64,000 nt of DNA, from positions 62,001 to 126,000 of the forward strand of contig SMMW01000191.1 of the NCBI GenBank assembly GCA_004794655.1, in the 5' to 3' direction. Below are positions 1 to 10,284 of the stretch, in pieces. Position 1 is the stretch's first letter. Each line of letters begins with the position of its first letter. This DNA comes from Marisa cornuarietis. Its lineage: Eukaryota > Mollusca > Gastropoda > Architaenioglossa > Ampullariidae. The notes beneath the pieces were generated by a model, which searched no databases, was not told the DNA's origin, and was given only the letters and a program-made list of their open reading frames with translations. The position numbers were made by a program, and so were the translations under genes.

Positions 1-445
1 AATACGTTAATTGGTTTACACAACTGACATAATAGGTTAGTTGGGTTATATAACTGATATAATTTACACAACTGACATAATACGTTAGTTGGGTTATATA
101 ACGGATATAATTTACACAACTGACATAATACGTTAGTTGGTTTTTCTAACGGATATAATACGATAATTGGTTTACACAACTGACATAATACTTAAGTTGG
201 TTTATATAACGGATATAATACGTTAATTGGTTTACACAACTGACATAATATGTTACTTGCTTTATACCACTGACATAATACGTTAGTTGGTTTATACAAC
301 TGACATAATACGTTAATAGGTCTATACAACTGACATAATAGGTTGATCGTTCTATACAACTGACATAATACGTTGATTGTTCTATACAACTGACATAATA
401 CGTTAATAGGTGTATACAACTGACATAATAGGTTGATCGTTCATC
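1..445. repeat. 30-bp minisatellite
   Basis: About 15 copies of a 30-bp unit built around ATACGTTAGTTGG and CAACTGACATA, with substitutions between copies. Because 30 is a multiple of three, the minus strand reads as a decapeptide repeat (YYVSCINQLT-like). This is a by-product of the period and not evidence for a protein. The array runs off the left edge of the window and ends in a short (CAT)n tract. Confidence 0.93.
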
Positions 446-1024
446 ATCATCATCATCATCCAGGTAGCGTGAAGACACGTGATTTTAGGAGAGGACAGGG
501 TAGTGTGACTGTCGGTGTCAAAGATGACGGACAGCGCATGCTGTGGCCATATTGACGGACACTAGTGAGTGAGTGAGTTAATCAACTCAAGTGGCTGTAC
601 AGTAGCCGGAGATATTGACGGTCACTAGTGAGTTAATCAACTCAAGTGGCTGTACGATGGGCGGAGACACCAATCAGGCAGCGCTCAAGTGCCTCATAAA
701 GGATTATCTGTCATTTCATTTGATACCAGGGTTAGAAGGTCGCCAGAGATTTATATCCGGGTATCTTGCTATTTTTTCCTTTATCTCTCTCTCAATTTCT
801 TTCTTTTTCGATCGCTCTCTCTCTCACACAGACACGCGCACACACACACACACACATCTACCTGTACGCACTCACTTTGGGAGGACATAAAGAAGGCCAC
901 CAAAGCGCATGTGAATTTGAAAAAGACTCACCTGATGTCCGAAAATTAACTACCTGAGTAATTTGTTTAACATTCACTTAGTAAAACACGTAGACACCTA
1001 ACTCCCCTTTAACAATAAAAGTCC
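446..1024. other. Unassigned spacer with a local direct duplication
   Basis: No gene is recognised. A segment of about 50 bp ending in CAAGTGGCTGTAC occurs twice in direct orientation (about 551-605 and 611-655). A (CA)n tract lies near 838-857. Confidence 0.6.
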
Positions 1025-1425
1025 TTGTAAGTCACTTCTGTAGACAGTCTATTGTTACAGTCATTTCTGTAGACAGTCTATCACTACAGTCATTTCTGTA
1101 GACAGTCTATTGTTACAGTCACTTCTATAGACAGTCTATTGTTACAGTCATTTCTGTAGACAGTTTGTCACTACAGTCATTTCTGTAGACAGTCTATTGT
1201 TACAGTCATTTCTATAGACAGTCTATTGTTACAGTCACTTCTGTAGGCAGTCTATTGTTACAGTCACTTCTATAGACAGTCTGTTGCTACAGTCATTTCT
1301 TGAGACAGTCTATTGTTACAGTCATTTCTGTAGACAGTCTATTGCTAAAGTCACTTCTATATACGTCTATTGTTACAGTCATTTCTGTAGACAGTCTATT
1401 ATAATAGTCACTTCTGTAGAAATCT
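1025..1425. repeat. 29-bp minisatellite
   Basis: About 14 copies of a 29-bp unit containing CATTTCTGTAGACAGTCTAT, with C/T and G/A variation between copies. The edges decay into unique sequence. No coding potential is evident. Confidence 0.92.
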
Positions 1426-1937
1426 TCTTTGAAGCCACTGCCGTCAGGTGAGAAGGTGAAAGATGAAAGAAGACGACACAACAGTCGTGTCCCGGTTACC
1501 GCCTCTCACAGTCCAGCCATGGAGTGAAGAAAACAGATACAAGACAGACAGAAAAAACTGGACAGAAAAACACAATCCTTAAAATCCAACAATCATTCAG
1601 CTTAAATACACTACGAAAATGGAATATTCCCTGATTAATAAGCTACGCTGGGGCAAAGCTTACTCACTCACAAAGATTCACAAATACTGACAAAACTCAA
1701 GAGATTTGTAACGAGTCTAACAACACAACACCGAGGAGAACTGTGTGGTGGTAGGAAAAGTCGTCAGGTATTTGTCTATGTTTTCTAAGAACATTTATTT
1801 ATATAAACAACAAAAATCAATCAATGATGTATTGTCCGTGTTTTTTCGAAAGCCTTTTGCCATCTGTCAGTGATATTTATAATTCCTCATTCATAGAAGT
1901 TCCTGTCTTTATCGGCGACAAGCTGAGCAAGGTGCTC
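1426..1937. other. Unassigned spacer
   Basis: Unique-looking AT-rich sequence. I see no gene, RNA gene or recognisable repeat in it. Confidence 0.5.
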
Positions 1938-2212
1938 GCCCCAGATAGCATTCAAACCTTTTATAAATGTTTTATAAATGTTCTCACGAAACGTTTGACT
2001 AATGTTTGCACAAAAATGTTTAAAAATGTTTATTTTGCACATCTGAAAAATGTTTTCCAAACGTTTGCATTCAAACTATACTGAAACTTATTTTCTACCT
2101 TTTTAAAATGTTTTAGAAACATTTTTTGTAAATCATTTGTACAACATTTAATAGTTGTTCTGACTTAAACGTTTACCAAAAAATGTTTTCTAAATGTAAT
2201 TTAAATGTTCAC
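1938..2212 (+). mobile_element. Non-autonomous element with CCCAGATAGC end and AAACGTTT motifs
   Basis: The segment starts with CCCAGATAGCATTCAAACC and is then dense in AAACGTTT and AAAATGTTT motifs in both orientations. The same terminal motif in reverse (TTGCTATCTGGG) closes a similar tract at 5030-5213. This looks like a MITE-type repeat with clustered subterminal motifs. The right boundary is unclear and I found no target-site duplication, so class and exact limits are open. Confidence 0.5.
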
Positions 2213-2464
2213 CAAGTCACACATACTCTTTGCAGTTGCACTCCAACATGACAGGAATGACATACACAGAAGATTAAAACTTTCATTTTCATTAAAATAT
2301 ATTTTATTGTGTATGAACCCATGTGTCACAACCCCGGGAAGCGTGACTCGCACTCTCTCTTTCTCTCTTCCAATTGACATGCACGGGCCAGACAAACACA
2401 GGTTCTTCAGCACAAAATAAATTGTTATCTACAGATAATGTCTGCCACTCCAATTCAGCCCCTT

Positions 2465-2600
2465 TTTTTCCCCTGATTGTCTCACGTCACACATCTCTTG
2501 ACATCATCCATACGCATTCAGGCAAACTGACGTCTCACGTTACACGTCTTTTGACGTCATCCGTACACATTCAGACAAACTGACGTCATTCACGCTTCTT
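2465..2600. repeat. Two-copy ~60-bp duplication carrying CRE-like sites
   Basis: A unit of about 60 bp is present twice, including CTCACGT, TTGACGTCATCC and CATTCAGACAAACTGACGTC-like segments. It carries several matches to the CREB/ATF palindrome TGACGTCA or its half site. Binding is not demonstrated. Confidence 0.5.
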
Positions 2601-2789
2601 CATCCTCACCTCAGCTAAAGCTCTGACAAGTTCTTCTGAACCAACAACTAAGGCTGCATCATGGAGAGACATTTACAAGCCAGAAAGAAGACTGAGCTGG
2701 TAACAGAGTGGGGCAGACACATGTCATACAGGGCAAGACGTATAAAGAGAATTTCCGACATAAGATCCGAACTCACCTGCTCACTGGAG

Positions 2790-2990
2790 GTTGTTGTTGT
2801 TGTTGTTTATTTAGGACTATGGGGGGAAAGGGAGGGTGAGGAAACCGGAGTACCCGGAGAAAACCCCCGCCGCCCAGCCCTGCCAACAGAGAGTGTCCCG
2901 AGACGAGATCTGAACCCTGAGCCGCTCACTGCAGTGGTGACAAGCGAGTGTTTTAACCACTACACTACCGGGGGCCCTTTCTCACTGGAG
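2790..2990 (-). mobile_element. tRNA-derived SINE, family with the ACCGGAGTACCCGG core
   Basis: On the minus strand the element begins with a tRNA-like head: an A-box-like TAGTGTAGTGGTTAAAACAC and a B-box-like GGGTTCAGATCTCG (near 2908-2975). A conserved core follows, seen on the + strand as GGAAACCGGAGTACCCGG. It ends in a simple tail, (GTT)n on the + strand at 2790-2808. Core fragments recur near 56690-56745 and 59147-59210. Internal pol III promoter boxes are the family signature; activity is not implied. Confidence 0.75.
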
Positions 2991-3119
2991 GCCAAACAAG
3001 CGCGATTTTTAAGTACTACACTATAGTAGCATCTAGCAATCAGGTGCGGCAACATCAAGTGACTTTTAATTTAGAATGGCGCCATCTGTTTAAGGACTCA
3101 CTTGATATTCTGACTGTAG

Positions 3120-3330
3120 TTGTTATCTTATTATTATTATTAAAGTAGATTTATATAGCGCAATTTTCAACCCCAGAGTCGACTCAATGCGCTTTCAAAA
3201 AAAAAAAAAAGAGACCATGTTCAAACAAAGACCAAACTTATTAACAAACAATTATACAGAGACATTGCAACAAACAAAAATACAAGGTAGAAAAAGAAAA
3301 TACCGGACACAAGCATGAACATAACATCTA
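3120..3330 (-). mobile_element. Interspersed repeat end with TATATAGCGC motif
   Basis: A (TTA)n microsatellite leads into TTTATATAGCGCAATTTTC and CTCAATGCGCTTTC, followed by poly(A). This motif pair is a recurrent retroelement tail in invertebrate genomes, known from general resemblance. A related arrangement, (GAT)n followed by TTATAATGCGC and CTCAGTGCGC, occurs at 39467-39545. Confidence 0.45.
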
Positions 3331-4062
3331 AAGGATAACATTGAGAGTCATGGTGTGGCGGAGTCTACAGCTGTGAGCAAACCATTCGACGACTGTCAGC
3401 AGACACAGTCACAGTGAGTGAACTCAATACGCCCAGAGCACGCAGTGAGGGTGAGCAGTGTTGCCTCCTTCAAGAAATACGATGAATTGAAATCAGTCGT
3501 GTGGTAAAGTGCATGGCCTCACATGTCGGCGACCGCACGTGGGCAGTATTTGCGCGCTTGCTGCACAGAATCGTTTTGTTTGTTGTTTGTTTTTTTTGAA
3601 GATCACATGCTCCATCTCTCTGGAGGTTGAGAAGGGCTAGTCTTGTCCTTGACTCGGCTAAACTAAATCTGATGACGGTTGACAGCGCGGCCATTAGGCT
3701 GCCGATGGACAGGTGTAATAGCAGTTTTCCGATGGCTTTGACATCTGATGACCGCAGCGGAACTGTTTATCTTAGGATCTTAGTTGTTCAGCTTTTAACG
3801 ACTGTTTGTCTCTTTGTTAATCTTTTTTCTGTTTAATTTTTATTGCGAAATAATTATTCCTTGCTTTAATTTTTTTGCTGCGGATCCAGTGTCGTATTTC
3901 TAAGGTGTAGAGCTGGAGTTAGCCCTGATCATTTAATCACTGTCAATGAACATTTCTATCGCTGTTAGTCAAAATATCATGGACCATGATGTCGTAAGAA
4001 AACTTCTCTACACAGATGTCGCCGTGGAGAGAGTGGCAGTTGTCGCTAAGGACCAGCAGTTG
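3331..4062. other. Unassigned spacer
   Basis: No gene recognised. Short open frames exist on both strands but none shows a familiar domain or splice context. Confidence 0.45.
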
Positions 4063-4189
4063 TTAAATGCCCAGCCCCAGTTTGCCGGAAGCTTTCGTAT
4101 CCAGCGTGGCCATCGCCGTCACCAGGCTGAACAGGATCAAGGGCAGGATGAGCAGCTTGAGCATGTTGAGCAACAAATCCCCAGGAAAC
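4063..4189 (-). pseudogene. SLC1/EAAT glutamate-transporter-like exon, isolated and stop-terminated
   Basis: Read on the minus strand, an acceptor (TTTCTAAG) is followed by a frame containing FPGDLLLNMLKLLILPLI and then TAMATLDTKASGKLG. This matches the conserved FPGELLMRML...LPLI..SL.T..A.LD.KASG.(L/M)G segment of excitatory amino acid transporters (SLC1 family, sodium-coupled glutamate uptake at the plasma membrane). In the family the chain continues (RAVVYY-type sequence). Here it runs GLGI and meets TAA at 4063-4065, and no good GT donor is visible. No other SLC1 exon was seen in the window. It may be a decayed gene fragment, a transduplicated exon, or an exon of a minus-strand gene extending beyond the left edge with an unusual donor. 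Confidence 0.7.
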
Positions 4190-5029
4190 CTTAGAAAGAA
4201 GATCTTGATCAAAGATCTACATGATGGCGTAGGAATACAAAGTCTGTAGTTGATAGATCAAGCAATAGATCTGGGAACATGAACGACGGAGTTGGAAAAA
4301 AAAAAGACACAGTGAAACCAGAATAATTGTCCTGTACAACAGTGTCAGTCATAATTAAAATAACTACACTCTAGCAAAATATTGGAAGAAGAGGTTGGCG
4401 TGGTTTCCGTACATACTGAACGGTGAAGCTGACCAGTAATGGCTGACATGGCACCGCTCACAAACATTGGTGAAGAACAAAAGTCTGCGTGATTCCTACG
4501 GTCGACCACAAAACACAGCAGAAACTAAAGAAACTAAAACTCAGTCAGTGACGAAAATACTGGCACAAACTGGATATCAACTGCAGTTACTCACAACCAA
4601 GTATAACAAGAAATGTGGAGCACGAGAGCTGTCAAGCCGGTTAGGCTCAGATCTTCAACGTTTTACCGTATTTCTACGAAGGTTCAGTAAGAAAACGCTG
4701 ATGAAAATCTTGTTTTTAAAACGAAAATCATCTCCCAGTGTTAGCAAGGGAAACAATTCAACATTGCATCAATACCAAGTGCATGGTGTGTAACTGTGTT
4801 TTGAGATGACTGATGTTACAACAGTTTTCAAATCTACAAATGTATAGTACCAAACAAACATAGATTTTATTAGAATACACAATAGAGTTTGAATATTACT
4901 TAATAGTAAGCGTCTTTATTCTGTTCTATAGCTTACACCCTCTGTGGTTTCTCTCATTCAACAATCCCTTACTACGTCATACATTCTACGTCATACTCAC
5001 TACATCATAATCCTACGTCATACATCTTA
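4190..5029. other. Unassigned spacer
   Basis: An open frame of 108 codons (4467-4793, +) has no recognisable domain. Repeated TACGTCATAC-type motifs occur near 4973-5025. No gene called. Confidence 0.45.
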
Positions 5030-5213
5030 AGAAGGTTTCTGCAAATGTTTCCTATCATTTTAAAATGTTTGCAAAATGTTTCAGTTTTAAATGTTTTTTC
5101 GGTAAACGTTTCTAAAATGTTTCTAAAATGTTTAAAATCAAACTTTTACATTATTACAACTATGTTAGCGTTTTAAAAACGTTTATAAAATATTTCATTG
5201 CTATCTGGGTCAC
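5030..5213 (-). mobile_element. Reverse-oriented end of the AAACGTTT / CCCAGATAGC element
   Basis: Dense in AAATGTTT, AAACGTTT and TAAAATGTTT, ending in ATTGCTATCTGGG at 5201-5213. This is the reverse complement of the start motif at 1938. It abuts the mariner fossil on its right, so one element probably inserted into or truncated the other. Confidence 0.5.
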
Positions 5214-5720
5214 TCACAGCTGAAGTTTTACCACACAAGGAGTTTGAAGAGAGCGGAACACGTGGAAGTCTGAGGGTGCGAGGTGAGGTGAGTGTGGTGG
5301 GTGTGGTAACACATCTCATGCAGACTCCAATGACTGTTGACGGGTGATCAGACTTGTCTGTCTTCTCACGTTGATGTGAGTGAACACAACTCCTTTACGA
5401 TTAACGAGCGCTGGACGTTTGTGGATGATGGATTCGTTCAAAGTGTCCAACTGCCGACAGTCCACATTCCAACCGATTGTTTGCTGAATTGGTAGGTGCT
5501 GGAAAAATCCCCCCCCCTGAAATCTCAGCACAGTGAGAGCATAACTTGACTCTCTGCTGTCCATGTCACTTGAGATCAATCATCATGTCGGGACTGAGAC
5601 CGTTTGTAGACGACATTGTTGTACACAATGCCCTGCTCATCACCAGTTATCAGTCGCTTCAAAAAACGATCATTTTCCTCGCGTTTAATGAACATGTCGC
5701 AGATGTTTACACCCGCCGTC
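5214..5720 (-). pseudogene. Mariner-family (Tc1/mariner) transposase fossil
   Basis: On the minus strand from about 5720 the frame reads KREENDRFLKRLITGDEQ then VYNNVVYKRSQSR. This corresponds to the mariner hallmark ITGDEKW with the first catalytic Asp and YNN..RK.SW. After a stop and frame change, QLDTLNESIIHKRPALVNRK and TRQQSLE appear (5579-5316), then HPPHSPHLAPSDFHVFRSLQ (about 5302-5240), matching the HPPYSPDLAPSDFHLF motif. In the last motif the catalytic Asp position of SPD reads His. Stops, at least two frameshifts and the missing N-terminal DNA-binding half show a dead copy. No terminal inverted repeats were found. Confidence 0.85.
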
Positions 5721-6000
5721 AACTGAACTTCAATGTTTGTTTCAGAATGAAGCTGGAACTGTCAGCTGTCACGTGAGATGGAATAACATTGATGCAAATG
5801 ACTCTCGTACTTCCACAAATGAACTAGCGCCATCTATTGCAACAGTACATCATGACTTTCCCGACAAGCCAACATTAGGTCCCTCCCCCCAGTCAGCAAC
5901 ACGAAACAGCTGCAACAATCAGTTTTCTCTAATTTCTTCTTCACAATTTATGCTCCTGGAACTTCTCGATACCCCGTTACATGATGTGGTCGGCATGAAA
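5721..6000. other. Unassigned spacer
   Basis: Unique-looking sequence between the mariner fossil and a CA-rich array. No feature supported. Confidence 0.4.
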
Positions 6001-6385
6001 CGCTCACACCCACGTACACACCCACTATCCCTCCCACGTAGGCACCACGCACACACCCATGCACACACCCACACCCTCCCACGCACACCCACACACCTAT
6101 ACCCTCCCATGCACACACCTACACCCTCCCACTTACACACCCACGCACACACCTACACCCTCCCACGTACACACCCACGCACACACCTACACCCAGCCCT
6201 GCACATACCTACAACCTCCCATGCACACACCCACACCTTCCCACACTCACCCCATACACACTCCCACGCACTCCTCACGCTCACACCCGTGCACTCCCAC
6301 GTACTCCCCACGTACACACCAGCACACTTCCATCCACGTACTCACGCACACACCCAGGCACTCCCCCGCACTCCCCTGCTAGTCA
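6001..6385. repeat. Degenerate ACACCCACGC / CACCCTCCCACG array
   Basis: Low-complexity C/A-rich repeat of short CACACCCACGCACACACC and CTACACCCTCCCACG modules. Open frames through it encode His/Thr/Pro runs and are compositional artefacts. Confidence 0.85.
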
Positions 6386-7454
6386 CTCGCCATCACTCTA
6401 CCTTTCCTTTCGTCCCAATGATTTAAAAAAAATGAGCACGTGACAGAGGAAGAGAGAGCACGTGAGACACAGAGGGAGAGAGAGAAAGAGAGAGAGAAAG
6501 AAAGAGAGATCCCAGTTGAAAGTGTCAGATAACTAAACCAGTGATGTTTGAAGTTTTTCAAGATACAGGTGTAAAGTACTGCACACACGATCACAGACTA
6601 TTTTTACCTGTGGGGTGAGGCTGCTGACGTAGCAGACAGGGTGGGACAGAGAAGAGAATTTTCTCGGCGGTGCGCAAGGGGCTGCGGGGGCTGCAGGGGC
6701 TGAGTGGATGGTGCACGAGGCTACACACACCATCCTCACCACTTGCTGCAGCTGCCCTCAATCATTTCCTCAATCATTGAAGCAAGCAGCCAAAGAAATT
6801 TATGAGGCTGCACGTGCGTTTGCGTGCATTTAGATTTGTCAGAGTACGTGTGTGTATGCGCGCACGTGTTCCTGCGCCTACGTTTGTGAGCGGAGAGGCG
6901 GATGCTGGTGTGCAACCTCCAGAAGACAATCCACAAACATTCAGCAGCGACACAGAGTCGATGAGAGGAGGGCGACTGTAGCCAGTGCACGCAAGGCCCA
7001 CCCCCACCCACCCCACATTGTACTCATTAAAGAAATAGTAATCCTGTTAATCACGATCACCCATTTCGGGGGGTGGGGTGTAGGGCGGGGAGGGGTGCGC
7101 GTCTGCCACGCGAGAGGACTAGAGGGCGCTGTGGTTGTTGAAACGATGAGCCGGCACGCACCTGCCCTCGACCTGCCGTACCCCCGGGGTTGATGGCACT
7201 TGTCCGCCTTTTACCACAGGCTGGGGGGGGGACATATGTCACACAATCACACCGAGCAGGGAAGGGAGGAAGAACTGGGATGAACTCAAGGCGTCTGTTT
7301 CTTCTCAGTTTTCACTCAGTCACTTCCCACCTTCTGTGCTTCTCTCTCTCTCTCAGTGACCAACATTCAGGCTTCACTCACAAATCATCGTCTGGTGACA
7401 GGACAGATGATGGCGGTGGAGGGGATCAGTGTCGGCGATCATCTGTTCACTTTC
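6386..7454. other. Spacer with GAGA tract and CpG-containing stretches
   Basis: A purine tract (GAGAGA/AGAAAG) spans about 6470-6512. Runs of G/C occur near 6665-6700 and 7069-7110. No exon or RNA gene could be supported. Confidence 0.45.
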
Positions 7455-7955
7455 TGTACTCACACACACTCACACACACACTCACTCACACTCACTCACT
7501 CACACACACTAACACACTCACACACATTCACACTTCACACACTCACTCACGCTCACACATACACACTCACACACACACTTCACACACTCATTCACACACA
7601 TTCACACACATTCACACTTTACACACTCACACACACATACTCATATTCACACACCACACACACACTCACACTCACTCACACACACGCGCTCACACATACT
7701 CACACAAACACTCACAAACACTCACACTTCACACTCACACACACTCACACACTCACTCACACACCACACACACTCACTCTCACTCACACACACACGCTCA
7801 CACATACTCACACACTCACACAAACACTCACAAACACTCACACCACACTCACACACACTCACACCACACACACTCACACACTCGCACCACACACACCACA
7901 CACACTCACACATACTTATATATTATACACACTCACTCACTCACTCACTCCGTCT
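7455..7955. repeat. (ACACTC)n-type microsatellite block
   Basis: About 500 bp of interrupted CACACACTCACACTCAC repeats. All three forward frames stay open over long distances (HTHTHS-type translations), expected from the composition. Not a gene. Confidence 0.93.
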
Positions 7956-8694
7956 TGCACTGAAAAGCAAGATGGCGCCATGACAAAACTAACGCTGACC
8001 TCAGTTGTTTTTCCTTTTGCAAAGGCACAGGTGCCGTGACCTTTTGTTTGACCCCATTCCTATTCCTTTCCTTGACGAGACTCAAAGCTGTTGACAGAAA
8101 TCAAAGCTGGTGGATAGCTGGTGGATAGCTGGTGGATAGCTGGCTCACTTGGCTAAAATGGAATGACCTGCAGGCCAGGATGACGAGAAGAAGGCGAGCT
8201 TGAGGTGGCGGGATGGCAGGAGGAAGGCAGGTGAGACTCAACTCTCTAAACGAGTATCTAGTCATCTTGACGACAATGGCTGCTGTTGTTTCCCTAGGCA
8301 GGCAGACCACTCAGCTGATGAAATTCCTTTAATCTGTAGAGGAGCTCGTGCGCATGCTGCTATAACGACGCGCGCACACCTTTCAAATCATCCGGCGAGG
8401 GCGGTGACTACCAGCCATTGAGATGCTGCACACAACTATTACAAAAACTTATGTCACTGGCTTCGAACCGGGCGGCAAGGATTAAACCTCTGGTAACGAT
8501 GCTGGGCCACGTCCCGCTACCAATGGCAGGCAATAGCCTGTGGACATCCAACTTTCACTTAAAGACCACCTGACTTCCGGTGAGCAGTTATCCCTCAAGT
8601 CAAATCACCATCATTCGTCTCTTGTCCCGGTGAGTGGCACATCAGGAAGCTGGCCTTGTGATGAACGTGAGCTTCCATATAACAAGCAATCACT
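7956..8694. other. Unassigned spacer
   Basis: Contains a short tandem of GCTGGTGGATA (about 8108-8143). No gene recognised. Confidence 0.45.
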
Positions 8695-9290
8695 TTACTT
8701 ACCTCCCCGTCTGTAGTGTGACTTACCTCCCCGTCTGTAATGTGACTTACCTCCCCGTCTGTAATGTGACTTACCTCCTCGTCTGTAGTGTGACTTACCT
8801 CCTCGTCTGTAGTGTGACTTACCTTCTCGTCTGCACTTTTTTTACCTCCTTGTCTGTAGTGTGACTTACCTCCTCGTCTGTAGTGTGACTTACCTCCCCG
8901 TCTGTAGTGTGACTTACCTCCCCGTCTGTAGTGTGACTTACCTCCCCGTCTGTAATGTGACTTACCTCCCGGTCTGTAGTGTGACTTACCTCCCCGTCTG
9001 TAATGTGACTTACCTCCTCGTCTGTAGTATGACTTACCTCCCCGTCTGTAGTGTGACTTATCTCCCCGTCTGTAGTGTGACTTACCTCCCCGTCTGTAGT
9101 GTGACTTACCTCCCCGTCTGTAGTGTGACTTACCTTCTCGTCTGCACTTTTTTTACCTCCTTGTCTGTAGTGTGACTTACCTCCTCATCTGTAGTGTGAC
9201 TTACCTCCCCGTCTGTAGTGTGACTTACCTCCCCGTCTGTACTTTTTTTTACTTTCTTGTCTGTACTGTTTTACCTCCCCGTCTGTACTG
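8695..9290. repeat. 24-bp minisatellite carrying antisense splice-donor motifs
   Basis: About 24 copies of a 24-bp unit, GTGACTTACCTCCCCGTCTG plus TAGT, with C/T and G/A variants and a few shortened units ending in poly(T). The unit contains ACTTACCT, the reverse complement of the ideal 5' splice donor AGGTAAGT. On the minus strand each unit therefore reads CTACAG-ACGGGGAG-GTAAGT. Being a multiple of three, it keeps a forward frame open (VTYLPVCS repeat), which I regard as non-coding. Confidence 0.93.
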
Positions 9291-9314
9291 TGTTTTTTTT
9301 TCGCTGTGACAATC

Positions 9315-9355
9315 ATGGCAAAGTTTGTTCCCGGACCATCAAACTTTGGCTCAGG
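9315..9355 (+). CDS. Candidate short first coding exon (MAKFVPGPSNFGS), alternative start
   Basis: An ATG in good context (A at -3, G at +4) opens a 13-codon frame ending TCAGG|GTAAGT, a near-perfect donor, in phase 2. The proposed PRDM14 first exon at 14341-14396 has the same design: short, ends ...TCAGG|GTAAGA, phase 2. Both could splice in frame to the exon at 18841. It may be an alternative 5' exon of PRDM14 or chance. No TATA box is obvious upstream, only a T-rich tract after the minisatellite. Confidence 0.25.
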
Positions 9356-10284
9356 GTAAGTATTCCGGTGACCTGATGTCCTGGTGACTTTCTGAAGCTG
9401 ACTGCAAGCGGCTGGAGGAAGCTGAGGTGAACCTGGTGTCGTGATTCAGTTTAAGTCGAAAAGATTCCTTCACTGCGATCTCGGACGACTCGGAGGCAGG
9501 TAGAACAAATCTTTGTCTACATCACAGAAGACAACTGTTGCTTTCTGAGAGGTGGGGGAGGGGGTTAGAGGCCAGTAGATTAGTTTTAGTCCACTCAGTG
9601 TTAGTTTCCTCAGATTAGCGTTAGTCTACTAAGATTAGTGTTAGTCCACTCAGATTAGTGTTAGTCCACTCAGGATTAACAGTATCATTTTCTACCTTCA
9701 GCATCTTCTACTCCTGTACCTATGATTGTATTACTTGTGTAAAAGAATTGTTTCTAAAAAAATGCAGAATCTGATTTCGTCTCCTTTAGCTTTCTTCAAG
9801 TGGACTTTTGCTTCCTGTCGTGTTTGTCACAGACATGGGAAATAATAAAGGTGATTGTGTGAGGAGTTTGGTGATTAAACACATTTTGAGGAAGTCAGAC
9901 TCTAACAAACTCTAATCTTCGACGTGTTCCTTTGGTTTTAATTAAAAAAAATATGAGTCTGATGAGTTACCTGAATGCCATGTCTGGAAACTATCTTTAA
10001 ACAACAAAGTTAATGCGACATTCTTGTTACGCCGTCACAAAGAAAGATGTAAAACAAACGCAGGTAAATTAATTTTCTGCTTTAATATAAGTTTCGGATT
10101 TATCATTTTGTTACTTTCACGATGCAGAGTCTTTTTTTCTGTCACTTACTAAGAAAAGTCGTTGTGTCGCTAAGGAACAGAAACAAATTTCTTGTCTACA
10201 GAAAACTTTCTCTTGTTGAAAAATTAAGAAATTGCAGAGAGGCATTTTATTATTTCACTTTCACTGCAAATGTCCAAACACCCA
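9356..10284. other. Unassigned spacer
   Basis: A small tandem of TTAGTCCACTCAGATTAGTG occurs near 9583-9675. The remainder is AT-rich with no recognised gene. Confidence 0.45.

Noticed and set aside
3946..4194. 82-codon + strand frame ending QDEQLEHVEQQIPRKP
   Set aside because: It is the shadow of the minus-strand glutamate-transporter exon, whose family match is far stronger.
6852..7242. Overlapping frames in a GC-rich stretch
   Set aside because: No recognisable domain, no exon boundaries, and both strands are open to a similar extent because of base composition.
7190..8039. His/Thr-rich frames resembling metal-binding or antifreeze-like repeats
   Set aside because: Translation of an (ACACTC)n microsatellite in more than one frame. 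No signal peptide or splice support.
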